Assembly: GCF_001039355.2 (NCBI RefSeq)
Contig: NW_019773556.1
Coordinates: forward strand, 1 to 61,702
Direction: 5' to 3'
Origin: Lingula anatina
Lineage: Eukaryota > Brachiopoda > Lingulata > Lingulida > Lingulidae
Length of the DNA stretch: 61,702 bases
Shown one piece after another: positions 46,401 through 57,371 of the stretch (its first letter is position 1; the number at the start of each line of letters is the position of its first letter). Made by a program: the position numbers and the translations under genes. The notes beneath the pieces were generated by a model. It did not search any database. It was not told the DNA's origin and saw nothing but the letters and a program-made list of their open reading frames with translations.

Positions 46401-49400
46401 CCTTAGCGGCTTCAGTAGGCGTGGCAGACAACTAAGCTCAAGTTGATTGCAATTAAGCGCTAATCCCTTGGAGATAGATCGATCCACAGTTAGTACAATA
46501 GGCTCTGGGAATGGTCTCTAAAAGACAACCATCTGTTCCATCCTTATCCCAGCCCCCTCAGAAACCCACCTCTTCCGCTGTTCCTGTCATGATGAAGTTT
46601 GGAACCAAGAAGATTTTACTCCTCATGGACACCTCGGAACCATTCAGCCTGATCAGCAACACTCTGAAGTTGGTGCCCCCGAGATCCAGGGCCAAGTAGT
46701 TCCCTTCCTCTGGAAAAGAAACAACACAGTCAACATTAAATTCTCTACAACACTTTTTTTTTAATACCTTGGATTCCTTGTACAAAAATATGACTGTTTT
46801 GGTACCATACAGGTAAGTCAATGAAAACACCTGACAAAATAAATATTAAACCTACCTATTCACAATGAATAAATGAATGCATTGTCCATTGGCTAACACT
46901 TTTCATTTTTGCTTGAACTGGTTACCTGTTGCCAGCTGCAAGGCAAATTCTCTCACCCTCTACCAGGGTCAGAGAGTGAATTTTTATCACTAGATATTAA
47001 CAGATATTTCTCTGGCTAGTCACGCACTGTGAATTTTTGCACAAAAAATGATGTCATCACCCAGCTAGCCTTTGGTAGAGAGTTAAATTCTGTTACACAC
47101 AGTCATTGAATTGATATGGAATCTCTGCACAGGTGAAATTAAATTCTGCAAGGCATATCCAGAGTTTTAATGCTTCTCATCTATTTCTTTAAAACTGGGT
47201 TCCCATACCTAGATCAATATAACTGGATCGATCCATCTCCAAGGGATTTCTCCCTAAATTGCTTTCAGCTTAAGCGGCTTAGATGTCTTACACGCCTACT
47301 GAAGCAGCTACACAATAATTAATTACCCCCTAGCAGCTTCAGAAGGCGTGACAGACATCTACGCTGCTTACATTGATTGCAATTTAGCAAGAATCCCCTT
47401 GGAGATAGATTAATCCACAGTTAGTACGACAGAGCCTGGGAATGGTCCCTAAATGTAAGCCAAGGAGCTTTGGTATTTACAGATAAAGGTAGATTTTAAG
47501 ATGAGTAGAACATAAAACAAACATTCAGACAACACACTGCCACTTAGTATCATGGGTCCATAATAATTAAATATGACATGAGAATCCTAAATTTCCGCCT
47601 GTAAAATTCCTGCAAGACATAATTTCCCCACCATAACTCCAAGCCAGTTGATGGTCTTGCAGTTATATTTCAGACAGATAGTACTCTGAAGATAACATCT
47701 GCCTATCTGGCCTGTACCTCAATGAGGTCACCTTTCCACAGATACTGATCATGATCAGAACGTGAATGACTGCTACTGCAGAGCATACTTACTATATATG
47801 CTATAGTGATATAAAACTGACAGTTGGCTGGGATAGTAGTGCTGACAATAGTGATATAAAACTGACAATTGACTGGGATAGTAGTACTGACAATGGTGAT
47901 ATAAAACTGACAATTGACAGGGATAGTAGTGCTAACAATAGTGACATAAAACTGACAGTTGACTGGGACAGTGGTGCTGACAATAGTGATATAAAACTGA
48001 CAGTTGACTGCAACAATGATGCTGACAATAGTGATATAAAACTGACAGTTGACTGGGACAGTAGTGCTGACAATAGTGATATAAAACTGACAGTTGACTG
48101 GGACAGTAGTGCTGACAATAGTGATATAAAACTGACAGTTGGCTGGGACAGTGGTGCTGACAATAGTGATAATAACTAACAGTATTGACTGGGACAGTGG
48201 TGCTGACAATAGTGATATAAAACTGACAGTTGACTGGGACAGTGGTGCTGACAATAGTGATATTAACTGACAGTGTTGTCAACACTGAACAGTGCTATAA
48301 AACTGACAGTTGACTGGGACAGAGGTGCTGACAATAGTGATAAAAACTGACAGTGTTGACTTGGGATAGTGGTGTTGGCAAAACAGGCATAAAACTGAAA
48401 ACTGGCTGGGAGTGTGGTGTTGACAATATAAAACTGACAGTGCTGACAAGATGGGAACAGTGGTACTGACAATAGTGACATAAAACTGACAGTACTGAGG
48501 CAAAACTGACTGTGATGTAACTTTATATTTATCAATGGTGTCAGGACAATAAACATCAACATCTGTTTGCATGCATCTGAGTGGTGTAGGTGTGCATGCG
48601 TGGATGTGCATGCGTGTAGGTGTGCATGTGGCTATATGCATGCACATGTGTAAATCTATTAATAACACTCTTATCTGAACCCCCGTGTCACAGATATCAC
48701 AGTGTTTATCTTACCTGTGCCATCAGGTATAGATCTGACGTATGTTGGGAACATCTTGATAGCTGCGTTTGGATTTGTTCCTTTACACAGACCCTTGTTC
48801 ATCTCATCATCCAAGAGCTGCATCACCTTCCGTAGCTGCACGTCAGAGAGCTTTAGCTCTTCCACTATTCTTTCAACCTGCAAGTAAGCTACACATTAAC
48901 AGACATGCTGAAACTGTCGGTCCGATCGGTCATGACCGGCAAAATTTGTCTGGACCGGTAAAATATTGTACTTTGTCGGTCCAAAGGACCGACAAGAGTT
49001 TTAAGAGCCGCCATTTTGAATTAACAGTTAGCGTTCGATGTGCTTCAGAAATAAAATTATATAAAATCCACATCATTTTTTCTTCCATTTACTAATCTAG
49101 TGACACGTAAAAATGACCACATTTCGGTCACATTCACTTACAAAGTACGCTAGCCAATCGTATTATCCCTCTCTCAAACGAATGGGTTCTTCCCCATGGG
49201 GAATCCCCCTGCTCTCGATAATTACGCGCCCCGTCATTGGTATATTGGCCGCGACACACAGACAGCTATCACGAGGGCGGTCCACGCTGCCAAGCACATG
49301 TAAACATGCAGGAAAAAATNTCATCACTGCCGGTCCGAATGTCCGGCAGTTCTGAAAAGTTTTCAGCATGTCTGCATTAAACAAGAATATTTTTCTTTTT

Positions 49401-52400
49401 TATTGATTTTATCATAACTTTGTTAACTTTACACATCACCCATTCATTCAAATCCACTTGCAATAGTAAATTTTGCACAATCATAATACCCAGTCCCTAG
49501 ATAGCAGTGAAACAATCAAATACTATGTAAACATTTTACAATGTTATTGTAATCTTTTTATAGTGTATTTAGCCATCAATTAAATACCACACTTTGTACC
49601 TGTTTCACCTCAGTCATTTTAGCATATACTGCATATCTTCTCTTCACTTCTTTTTTTTTTCTAATTATTTACGTATGTGATTTCATGGCAAAAGTCAGCA
49701 CAAGTTCAGTAAGCACGTGGATTGAAAGGATCTTTATACTTCAATAACTTTATACTTCAATAATCTTTTATAGCTACACCAACAGAACACTGGAAAATAA
49801 CAGTGAGTTACTGGTCAGATTATTCACATTAGGTGGTCAAAATCAACAAGTTTCATAACTTGCAAAGTATTACTATTACACAACACTAGGGTTTTATTCC
49901 AATTATACTGGCTCAGGTACAGCAACTGCTTATGTCATTCATTACTACACTGTACACTGATTATGAAGGACACAGATTTCGTAAGCAAAATGGAGGCACT
50001 CCATTGGTGATGTTGATCATTGTTGGCTATGATTTTGTAAACAAGTACAGCACACAAGGCACGCAAACCTGCAGTTCAACTATACACCTTCATGCCATAA
50101 TTATTTCCACAAGGTAGAGTTTTCAAAATACTATCAATAAGTACTGAAATGTTGATGACTGAAAAAAAATGCACAATTTGTTTATAAAAAACTTTTTCTT
50201 TATCAAAACAGCAATAGAGGGGATCATTTCTAGGTCAGGGGGAATATAATAAATTTATTTTGTTTTTACGACGCCTGAATGTGACTGAATGTTTTTATGA
50301 CCCCAATTGAATATGACATAATTACTGTAAAATTGTTTTTTATTTCACAAACAAATTTGTTTTTCAAAAACACTCCTAGAAGACTTATATTGTTTTGCAA
50401 AGTGCAGGATACAAAAAAGTTTAAAGTTCCAAAAAAATATAAAATATCACTTCTGCATTTCTATACATATGTCTTAAGTGTCCTACTCCTACGATCTATT
50501 TCTGCAAAAAAATAATAATTATCCACAAAGCTATAACAGCGATTGTGGTACTAATAGAACAAGACCTGAGGAATGTTTATATTTACATCAGCAAAGGTGA
50601 CCCGACTACTTGTAGGAATTTTCCATGTACACACTGCTGAGATCTCAAGGTTATTCACTGGATAAAACACATGTGCGTCAGTCTGGCTGGCACAGCGTCA
50701 GTAAACCACACAGATACTCACTGATGAATTGTTTACTATGAAAAGTTTGAAAAGTGTAAGAAATAAATAAACAGTTGATTTTGTTTTTGGGTCTTTTAAT
50801 TTCAAAACACCTGACTTAAGAAAAATACAAATACTACTAAAATATGCATGCAGTTTCTAAGCATAAAAGGTCAGCACTTAATAGTAAACTATGCTAGCCT
50901 TAGTCTAAGGGAAGAGGCATTATTCTGTTATGTGATACTGTATGTATACACACATAAAGCTACTAAATATATATTGAGACATTCCTGTTTCATATGACAC
51001 TAAAATTTCAAATATTAATGGGGTATGATGACTGAATGTGACTGTTTTATGACCCTAATTGAATAGAAATACAGGACGAAATTTAATAGTACCTGTATTT
51101 ACTGATATATGTTAAGTTAACTGAACAGGACTGAAACTAGACTTCTGTTATATAGGAGGTGAATAACGGACAACAGGTTACCCTCTAAATCAGACCAGTT
51201 ACCTAGATAGTTCATGATATAGGGAGCCTGAGGTCATTAAAGCTGTGGCTATTGCTAAATGTGAATGGGTCAAAATGCACTGATGTTAGCTTGTCTTGAC
51301 TTAAGCTCAAAGTACTAGTAAATTACTGCTTGTCCTGTAAGCAAATTAATGAAATCTACTTAATTTGTAAAAAAGAATTGTCATCTTATTGGCTTCCATG
51401 AATGCACCCAGCACTAGATTTGCACACACTTCTGTGTTTACTACATGTTTGTTCTTGTTGTTTTCTAGAGCAGGGAAGGCTAGCCAAGCCCCAGTGACTG
51501 ATGTCTTATAGCATGGTGTAGGTGGAAAAAAACAGACCCGAGACACAAACAATATCCTGGTTCTACACTAAAAAAGATTAAATTTTGGATTCCGGGAAAG
51601 TCTCTGTATCCAAATTTTGGACACTTGCTGTTTCACTATCAGGAAGTGGAAGAAAGAGGCAAATATTTTTAACTTCACTAATTCAGTAACAGCTTACTAC
51701 TTGTACAAGTCTGTGTGAAAAATGACCTGAAGTCCAAAATCTAGAGGACCCTCCCCACCACCACCACCAGCACCAGCACAGGTGTGCATAAATGAAAGGA
51801 CACATGTGTGTGCATATAGTGGTGTGCAATGTAAATATCAACATATATAATATTTTGGAGAAAAAAGACAGACTTTTAAGCCAAACTGCAAAGTAATTTC
51901 AACTTTCAAGAAAGTTCCAAAACTTGTTGGACTCGCTGTTCTAGTAAATCTACTCTTCTAGAATAATAACTATGATTGAATGTGATTCAGCCTACAGTTA
52001 GTTGACTTGGAAACTCGAATGTTTTAAGGCATCAGAAACCATGCAACTGCACGTCAAAACCAATGCAACAACTCAGCTCAAGTATGAAAATATAAAATCA
52101 GTAAAACGTCTTAAATATTGACACTCCCCGACAAAAATATCATATCTGTAATCTATACAAATCCCATAGAGGGTGCATGTGGTCATCATGCCTACGGGAT
52201 GTGAACGGAATCACAAAGATATGATACCGTGACCTTGATCTTGGGTCCCTGTACTCTAGAACCTGCAGACTACAGTCTGTAAACTGTTCTCACTTTCAGA
52301 CATGCTGACACAGGGGACGATGGCCTTAAACCAAGTTCATTAGATAAGTTTGGCTTTCATTAATCTTAAAAGAAATGCTATCTTAATTGCTATGTCAACA

Positions 52401-54180
52401 CTTAGGGTCTTTATAACTGTACTCCTATGATTGTGCCCTTAAAGCGTAATTAAAAAATCATTAAAAGATGACATGACTTATTGGAATAAACTGATGCATT
52501 CTCAATAAATTTATCAAAGGGATAGGGGTTAATAAAATATAGAAAAAGTTTTGTAATTGATAGTCAGTTATGTAGTTTTTAGCCAAATGATTTCCTCCCC
52601 CTGACTTAAAATCAAACCACTTTATTCATTTATAAGTAATGATTTGTATTCCATCAAGATAGAATATTTCTAATTTTTCACTCTACAATTCCCCCCCCCC
52701 CAAAAAAAAAAGAGGGGGGGGGGATTTAAAGACTCAAACCCAATTCTGAAAGGCGAAATATATTTTATCACCTAAGACTGATAATTAACTTAAACATTTG
52801 GAGAATTTTATATGCGAACAAGAGCCTTGAGATTTTTAATCATGCTTATCCAAATTTTAAGTTGTATGAAGAGGTGAAGTTTTTTTTTTTTTTAATCAAC
52901 AGCTTAATATTGAAATAGTTATACAAAGAAAACCAGATTTTTTCAAGTAATTTTTTAAACCAAGTTTTACTCTGCGTGTTTGCCCCTTATGCCCCTTCCC
53001 CCACCCTAGGGTCTTCAGTGTGTAAATCTGATACCCAGCTGTAACAAAACTCTGTTAAATTATTTTCGTCACAACCACCATATAATATATAAATAGTGTA
53101 ACTTGTTGTTGATAACAAGTTGTTGACTCTCTGCTTGGATGAGTTTTATGCAAAAATGCCCTATGTCTGCATACCTCGCCTTGACAAAATGACTTTAGCA
53201 CGACAATAGCACAGTAGATGTATCATGCGAAATGGTCTACTGCACACTCAACAATGGTAACATAAATGGCCTTCCTGACTTTGTGAGACTTATACAACAT
53301 ATCTAACCAGCACAGGGAGGGGGCAGCACACAATGCTTGTATTCTCTTTCAAAGGCTTGCATGTGGCTATCGCCATGGGAACTGCACTGTCTTTTGGAGC
53401 AATTGTTCTTACTGTCATTTCACCCTGTAAATTGTTGTCAGGATGATTTAAACCACTATTTTCTATCATGATTAGGATTGATGACCAATTAAACAATCAA
53501 TCAAAAGTTATAGATTTTTGTGCAAACATACATAATACCAGGTATGCTAGACATTTTACACTCGAAAACATACACATATGTTTGTATGACTTTATAAATT
53601 ACATTTCATATGTTTACATTTGCATTCAGTATAAAAAATTCATAATTGTTCCAAACATCTTGATTTTTGGCAGCAGAATGGTCCATGTGTGGCCTGCAGA
53701 GTCCCAAGGTTACCAAGGTCAAACCGAGGACTCAAAATGCAGGCCCTTTAAAAACTCAAAATTTCCCAAAAATACATCTTATAATGAGTGTTTAAACAAT
53801 GTGTGCATAAAATGGGGGCTTGTCAACATTTTAACACCTGTGATTGGATGAGACGGCGGTCACATTTGCCCAGCCCACTTCACTGTACATCCTGGCTTAA
53901 TGCCGTCTGATAAACGCACTCAGTTGACCAGCTTAATTTCGCAAGATTTAGAAAAACCAACTCATATGTTTCATCAGAAAAATACTCTTTTACGTTCTCA
54001 CTGACTTACTGTTCAGGCGACAGGTAATGTGATGCGTCATATCGCATATTTAATAGAATTCGAAAAGAAAACGAGACGTCCTTATTTGTTGAAATATTCA
54101 TGGGTTTCGAAAGAGATGGAGGTTAAAATTTGCCAAATCATAACATAAAAATTTACACTTACTCGTTCTTTATCGTCCAT
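33505..54180 (-). CDS. HK: Hexokinase, single catalytic domain, with two alternative last exons
   Basis: Phosphorylates glucose to glucose-6-phosphate with ATP, the first step of glycolysis; cytosolic or mitochondria-bound. Exons in order on the minus strand: 54163-54180, 48715-48877, 46570-46709, 41845-42060, 40467-40566 (duplicate 38661-38760), 37919-37998, 37415-37530, 36939-37094, 36420-36562, 35983-36119, then 34770-34904 or 33505-33609. The first ten give exactly 423 codons; totals are 467 or 457 aa, like the 50-kDa hexokinases and glucokinase. It starts [17 protein letters not shown]. Motifs: LDLGGTNFR (68-76, nucleotide binding), [11 protein letters not shown] then WTKGF (hexokinase signature, from about 130), [10 protein letters not shown] with the catalytic Asp at about 191, [37 protein letters not shown] and [14 protein letters not shown]. 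All key motifs are present. Exon 5 is duplicated across an assembly junction. Confidence 0.96.
34770..34904 (-). CDS. HK: Hexokinase alternative last exon B
   Basis: Acceptor CATTTCAG at 34905-34912, phase 0. It encodes [20 protein letters not shown], then [20 protein letters not shown] and EGCY, then TAG. It supplies the last ATP-binding segment and a 44-residue end. It lies 1.1 kb after exon 10 and before exon A; TTTATT (AATAAA on the minus strand) signals occur about 300 nt downstream, so it can end a transcript. Confidence 0.88.
   Translation of the reverse strand, partial: FKVLLANDGSGKGAALVAAVAKRLRMSKLRKDIVKGIIDCEGCY
36498..36860. repeat. Tandem array built from the acceptor and 5' half of hexokinase exon 9
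   Basis: Four copies of a 90-102-bp unit. The lowest-coordinate copy is the real exon 9 (36420-36562) with its acceptor; three decayed copies lie in the intron before it, each containing the equivalents of TCAATCCCAAGG, AAAATCAT and GATAAATGCCATAATTTTGT. Only the first decayed copy keeps an AG acceptor (TTTATCAG); used there, the frame would reach TAG within twelve codons. Confidence 0.85.
37850..37918. repeat. Short minisatellite at the hexokinase exon 6 donor
   Basis: On the minus strand the intron reads GTAAGAGACACATTTAGACT and then GTCACACCCAGCACAATGTT and GTCACACCTAACACAAT: two copies of the recurring core (in reverse orientation to the gene), starting 19 bp after the donor. Confidence 0.7.
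38630..39702. repeat. 1-kb direct duplication, copy 1 (contains hexokinase exon 5 copy)
   Basis: Nearly identical to about 40450-41508, including a 100-nt exon 5 that is identical in both (38661-38760 and 40467-40566). It diverges after AAAAGCTGTTTAA. Splicing in both copies would shift the frame, because 100 nt is not a multiple of three. Confidence 0.85.
39703..40318. other. Segment present in only one overlapping contig, with a small ORF
   Basis: 616 bp between the end of copy 1 and the N at 40319, absent from the corresponding place after copy 2 (41509). Its centre is GC-richer (GGCTCCGCCTCC, GGGGGGCGGGGC), promoter-like. A 38-codon ORF at 40016-40132 begins [19 protein letters not shown]. 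It may be the start of a polymorphic transposon insertion cut off by the contig end. Function unknown. Confidence 0.5.
40320..40457. repeat. (CT)n microsatellites beside the hexokinase exon 5 donor
   Basis: Two CT tracts (40320-40360 and 40399-40457). On the minus strand the donor GTGAGA runs directly into (GA)n. Copy 1 shows the same at 38627-38660. Confidence 0.9.
40450..41508. repeat. 1-kb direct duplication, copy 2 (contains hexokinase exon 5)
   Basis: Second copy of 38630-39702. It continues into unique intron sequence that leads to exon 4 at 42060, so this copy is taken as the one in the gene model. Single-base differences between copies are at the level expected of alleles. Confidence 0.8.
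42061..46281 (-). other. Hexokinase intron 3
   Basis: No conserved exon seen. It contains an imperfect inverted repeat at 42157-42275 (GATCAAATATGG...CCATATTTGATCC), a (GATA)n run at 43005-43027, a lone pair of CACACCTAACACA-type units at 43725-43766, a TA tract near 45580 and a G-run at about 46220-46241. Confidence 0.5.
46282..46516. mobile_element. Foldback MITE copy 1, hexokinase intron 3
   Basis: About 235 bp whose halves are near reverse complements: GGGTTCCCATGCCTAGATCG at the left and, complemented, CCATTCCCAGAGCCTATTGT at the right, with inner GATCCATCTCC, CTAAATTGCATTCA and ACTGAAGC blocks. It ends 53 bp from the exon 3 donor. Same family as the element at about 47195. Confidence 0.8.
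47195..47448. mobile_element. Foldback MITE copy 2, hexokinase intron 2
   Basis: About 254 bp, clearly homologous along its length to 46282-46516 (TGGGTTCCCATACCTAGATC at the start, GAGCCTGGGAATGGTCCCTA at the end). Exon 3 lies between the two copies. Confidence 0.8.
47806..48505. repeat. 45-bp minisatellite in hexokinase intron 2
   Basis: About 14-16 units, of the form GATATAAAACTGACAGTTGA + CTGGGACAGTAGTGCTGACAATAGT; regular at 45 bp up to about 48170, then decayed. Since 45 is a multiple of three and the unit has few stops, long false reading frames arise on both strands (15-residue peptide repeats). It begins roughly 200 bp inside the exon 2 donor. Confidence 0.95.
48900..49374. mobile_element. 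MITE-like element with 6-bp target duplication, next to hexokinase exon 2
   Basis: Terminal inverted repeat CAGACATGCTGAAA at both ends, flanked by CATTAA on each side (48894-48899 and 49375-49380). Sub-terminal GGTCCG/CCGGC blocks are also inverted. It contains an N at 49320. It lies in intron 1, 22 bp upstream of the exon 2 splice junction (gene strand). No transposase frame recognised. Confidence 0.85.
49381..54162 (-). other. Hexokinase intron 1, remaining part
   Basis: 4.8 kb without a conserved exon. A 40-bp segment with GACTGAATGTGACTG and TTTATGACCC occurs twice (50275-50315 and 51027-51065). A C-run/A-run/G-run (CCCCAAAAAAGGGG type) at 52690-52722 could fold on itself. An unassigned minus-strand frame at 53290-53496 has no recognisable similarity. 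Confidence 0.5.
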
Positions 54181-54480
54181 GGTAGTTCCATGAATTGTCG
54201 GATGCATTTGGACCTATGTTGTGAAAACCTGCCTGCTTGGAACCTATGTGATCTTTGGACTTAATGTTGATAATTACTGATCGAACCGTCTGATGTCTTA
54301 TACGGCCTCTCTGGAGGTGTGTAGGTCACGTGACTATTAACGTCATCGTCACAACATCGTCATACCTCAGAACGAGACATATGCATGAGTTTCATTCACA
54401 CCGCTTTGCCGCTTCACATTGCTTTATCGCACGATCGCATTGTAAACCAACGTGGAGAACTGAACAAATATGTTGCGTCG
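54181..54480 (-). promoter_or_regulatory. Hexokinase promoter region with perfect E-box palindrome and CRE-like site
   Basis: Upstream of the hexokinase ATG (54178-54180). The 10-bp palindrome GTCACGTGAC at 54325-54334 contains CACGTG, the E-box bound by USF, Myc and ChREBP-type factors. Twelve bases away is TGACGTTA (54339-54346 on the minus strand), similar to a CRE. Binding is inference. Confidence 0.5.
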
Positions 54481-56190
54481 ACTTTTAAAGACGTACTTTG
54501 CGGTGCAAATATCATGACATAGAACATGGTTTTGCTTCTAAAACTAACGTAAATTTAAATTGTCATCAAGTTTTCGGAATTGTGGTATGGGCCTATGGAC
54601 GAGGTTCAGCGTTAACCCTTCAGTGCATTAAAGCCCAATTATACGATAAATATTTTATTGCGGATGTATTTTGTGTTTGTGTTGGAATATAGGATTTTCA
54701 ACAGTCGAATATTAAAAACGGAAATAAGAATGTCACAACCTGCTGTGTATCATTCATTTCAAGTAAATGAAAGCTCGTTCTAAATCGTTACAGAATGTTT
54801 ACTCTTACGTAATTGAGGCTGGTTGGTGTGTGTGTGTGTGTGTTGTAGATGTCTTTATATGTAGGCCTACATGTTTGTCATGTTTCAGTGTTACGGGCTC
54901 TTATTATTCTAAAAGCCCGAGGAAGGAATTTTTGTCATGCTTTCTCATTTATTTTTGTAGATAGCCTATACGTGTTTAATATCCCAAATGCCTACTACTA
55001 TTGAAGGTAATGCGGATTTCGCATTTTTACACCAGGTGAAAATATCAGAAATTCATTAAACAATGCAATCGTCTGACCAGAAAAAAATGGAAATGTTTAC
55101 TCTTTAGTTTGCAACTCGATGGAATAATAGCCAATTAGATACCGATGAAGTGACAGGAAAAAATAGTTAATTGCGCCGAAATGCCGTGTGCGACCCGTTT
55201 AACACTTTTTTTTTTGTAAAATATTGAAAAAGGTACATAAATTCATCGGTGGTTATTTTCCTCATTCTTCGATAGTATTAACCTTCAATTAATGACAATA
55301 AAAAAGGTCACAATGTAGGCTAAGCGTTTTATGTGAAAGGTGTACGGAACAAACGTGTCGTCCCAATGTTTAGATGGAGATGTCCCGATATTTCGTTTCA
55401 GTGTCGTTTCTGCAATCGGCCTATGTGTTAAGACAGGTAGTCCCTCATATCCAAGTCACCTTCCCCTGTCTTGGTCACCAAACTCACACCCATTCACTCT
55501 ACTATTCTCACTGTGGCATTATAAACAGGATTTCCTTTAAACGACTCTTCCACGAAAGGCAGTTTATCCTGATTCATCAACTTTACTGCATCTCACTGGT
55601 ACTGGGGAACCGGAATTAGACATTGACATGTTTACGTAACATGATGAAATATAGGGGGTTCATGGATTGTTTGTACGTTTCCAAAATGAATTTAGTGATA
55701 GTCTTCCCATAAACTGAAATAGTAAATAGACTTTGACTAAGCGCTAAAGTTATTTGGAAGAAGTGAACTTAGCCACAGATATGCGCCCATAACTAAAATT
55801 CGCTCAATTCTCAAACGTCTTAAAATCAAAAACTTTTCTCTTGGATGAAGCAATAAAAGATGGATATCAATAACGAAGTGATAATGACTAGATTTCCTCA
55901 GGCTGAAGTTTATTCCAGTGGTAAGTCAAATCTATAATGACTGGCATAGTTGTCCTAAGGGATCATACAGTGCAGACATTGGCCTAGACCTATCCGTTAC
56001 ATCTCTCCATTGTAAACGCCACTGGTCACACCATCTCCTATTAAATAGGTTGACATGCTATCAACTTCAGAAAACCACCGATATTTTTTTCATGAAAAGT
56101 TGAGAAGCAAACCCTATCTCTCTTCATTCCACCCCTTTTCTAATGCCAATTCTATTCTACAATAACAATTTTATGTTAAATTACTGACTG
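54481..56190. other. Intergenic region upstream of hexokinase
   Basis: No gene recognised. It has a (GT)n tract at 54825-54843 and several copies of TAGGCCTA-like palindromes (for example 54862-54871), which also recur at 57812 and 58675. Confidence 0.5.
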
Positions 56191-57371
56191 AAGATAAGAT
56201 AAGATAAGATAAGAGTTTATTCAGCCATTAATATATAAATATAAAATTCATATAAAAACGGAAATTGGACTGCTATTCAGGTTACAAATTATAAATAAAT
56301 AAATTATAAATTTCCATTTTTGTTGTTAAAATGAGACACAGCAGATGGGTAAACACTCTTTAAAAACCTTTTAGATCCCTTAAAAGTTAAAAGCCTGCAG
56401 TTGCTTGGTAAAAATTTAAAAAGCCCATGTGCGGGGTGGGTATAGTCAGACATGATTTTCTCTGTTTTTGTTACTGATCTGTTAGTATAGATGGCACCTA
56501 GAGAGGGGAGTTCCACACCGATGATTTTGCCGCACGTTGATGTGACCATATCTAGACGCTTGCGTTCTTCTACAGTGGCCCGCCCATACCATACTATGAT
56601 TGCAAATGTTAATATACTTTCTATGACACATTTGTAAAAATTAGCTAAAATCATTTCATTTGAAGTAAAATCCTTCAACTTTCTTAAAAAATATACCCTT
56701 TGCCTCGCTTTTTTCAACTGTTTGTCTATGTGGTCCTTCCATGTAAGTGAGCTATTGAATTCTACCCCCAGTAGTCTAAAATTGGCTACTTGCTTTACTG
56801 CAGTGCCACTGATATGAATGGGTTCTTTCACATTTCTATTCTTTCTGAAGTCAACAATCATTTCCTTAGTCTTCCCTACATTCAGTAACAAATCGTTGTC
56901 TTTACACCATTGTACAACTGAGTTGACATCGTTTCTATACCAGGTCTCATCATTATCACTTATTAAGCCAATTAATGTGGTGTCGTCTGCAAACTTCAAG
57001 ATGCAATTACTCTCATGAGATGAAACACAATCATACGTGAACAAGCTGTACAGGCATGGTGACAGAACACAACCCTGAGGCGCACCTGTATTTAAAACCA
57101 CAATATCAGAAGTACTTGTACCCACTTTCACAGCTTGTCTCCTGTCTAATAAAAAATCTAAAACCCAACTGCATAAAAATGAAGGAAATTTCAGTTCGTT
57201 TAAAAGCTTAGCATAAATTTTTTGTGGAATAATGGTATTAAAAGCCGAGCTGTAGTCTATAAATAAGATCCTTGCGTATGTGTTTTTCTTATCCGTGTGT
57301 TCTAAAATGTTATGTATGCACATACTAAGAGCGTCATCTACGCTTCTATTGCGTCTATATGCAAACTGATT
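56191..57371 (-). mobile_element. 5'-truncated LINE, L2/CR1-superfamily reverse transcriptase
   Basis: The open frame 56304-57371 on the minus strand encodes the second half of a non-LTR reverse transcriptase. It runs from FAYRRNRSVDDALS through FIDYSSAFNTIIP, TGAPQGCVLSPCLY, LKFADDTTLIG (catalytic ADD), FRLLGVEF, the thumb and the C-terminal PSLGAIYTNR region. The frame is intact to the stop at 56304. The 3' end carries a short tandem tail, AAGATAAGATAAGAT on the plus strand (56191-56214), as usual for this group. The endonuclease domain and upstream part are missing, so it is a dead 5'-truncated copy, though the open frame suggests recent insertion. Clade assignment is from recall of the motifs. 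Confidence 0.9.

Noticed and set aside
47703-48285. Long open frames of 117-183 codons on both strands with a 15-residue repeat
   Set aside because: They are produced by a 45-bp minisatellite lacking stops, lie within a hexokinase intron and have no start context or non-repeat domain.
49163-49384. Minus-strand frame crossing the N at 49320
   Set aside because: Falls within the MITE-like element and contains an undefined residue; no transposase motif.
53290-53496. Minus-strand open frame with a plausible-looking peptide ([19 protein letters not shown])
   Set aside because: No family recognised, no splice or promoter support, and this length is common by chance in AT-rich DNA.
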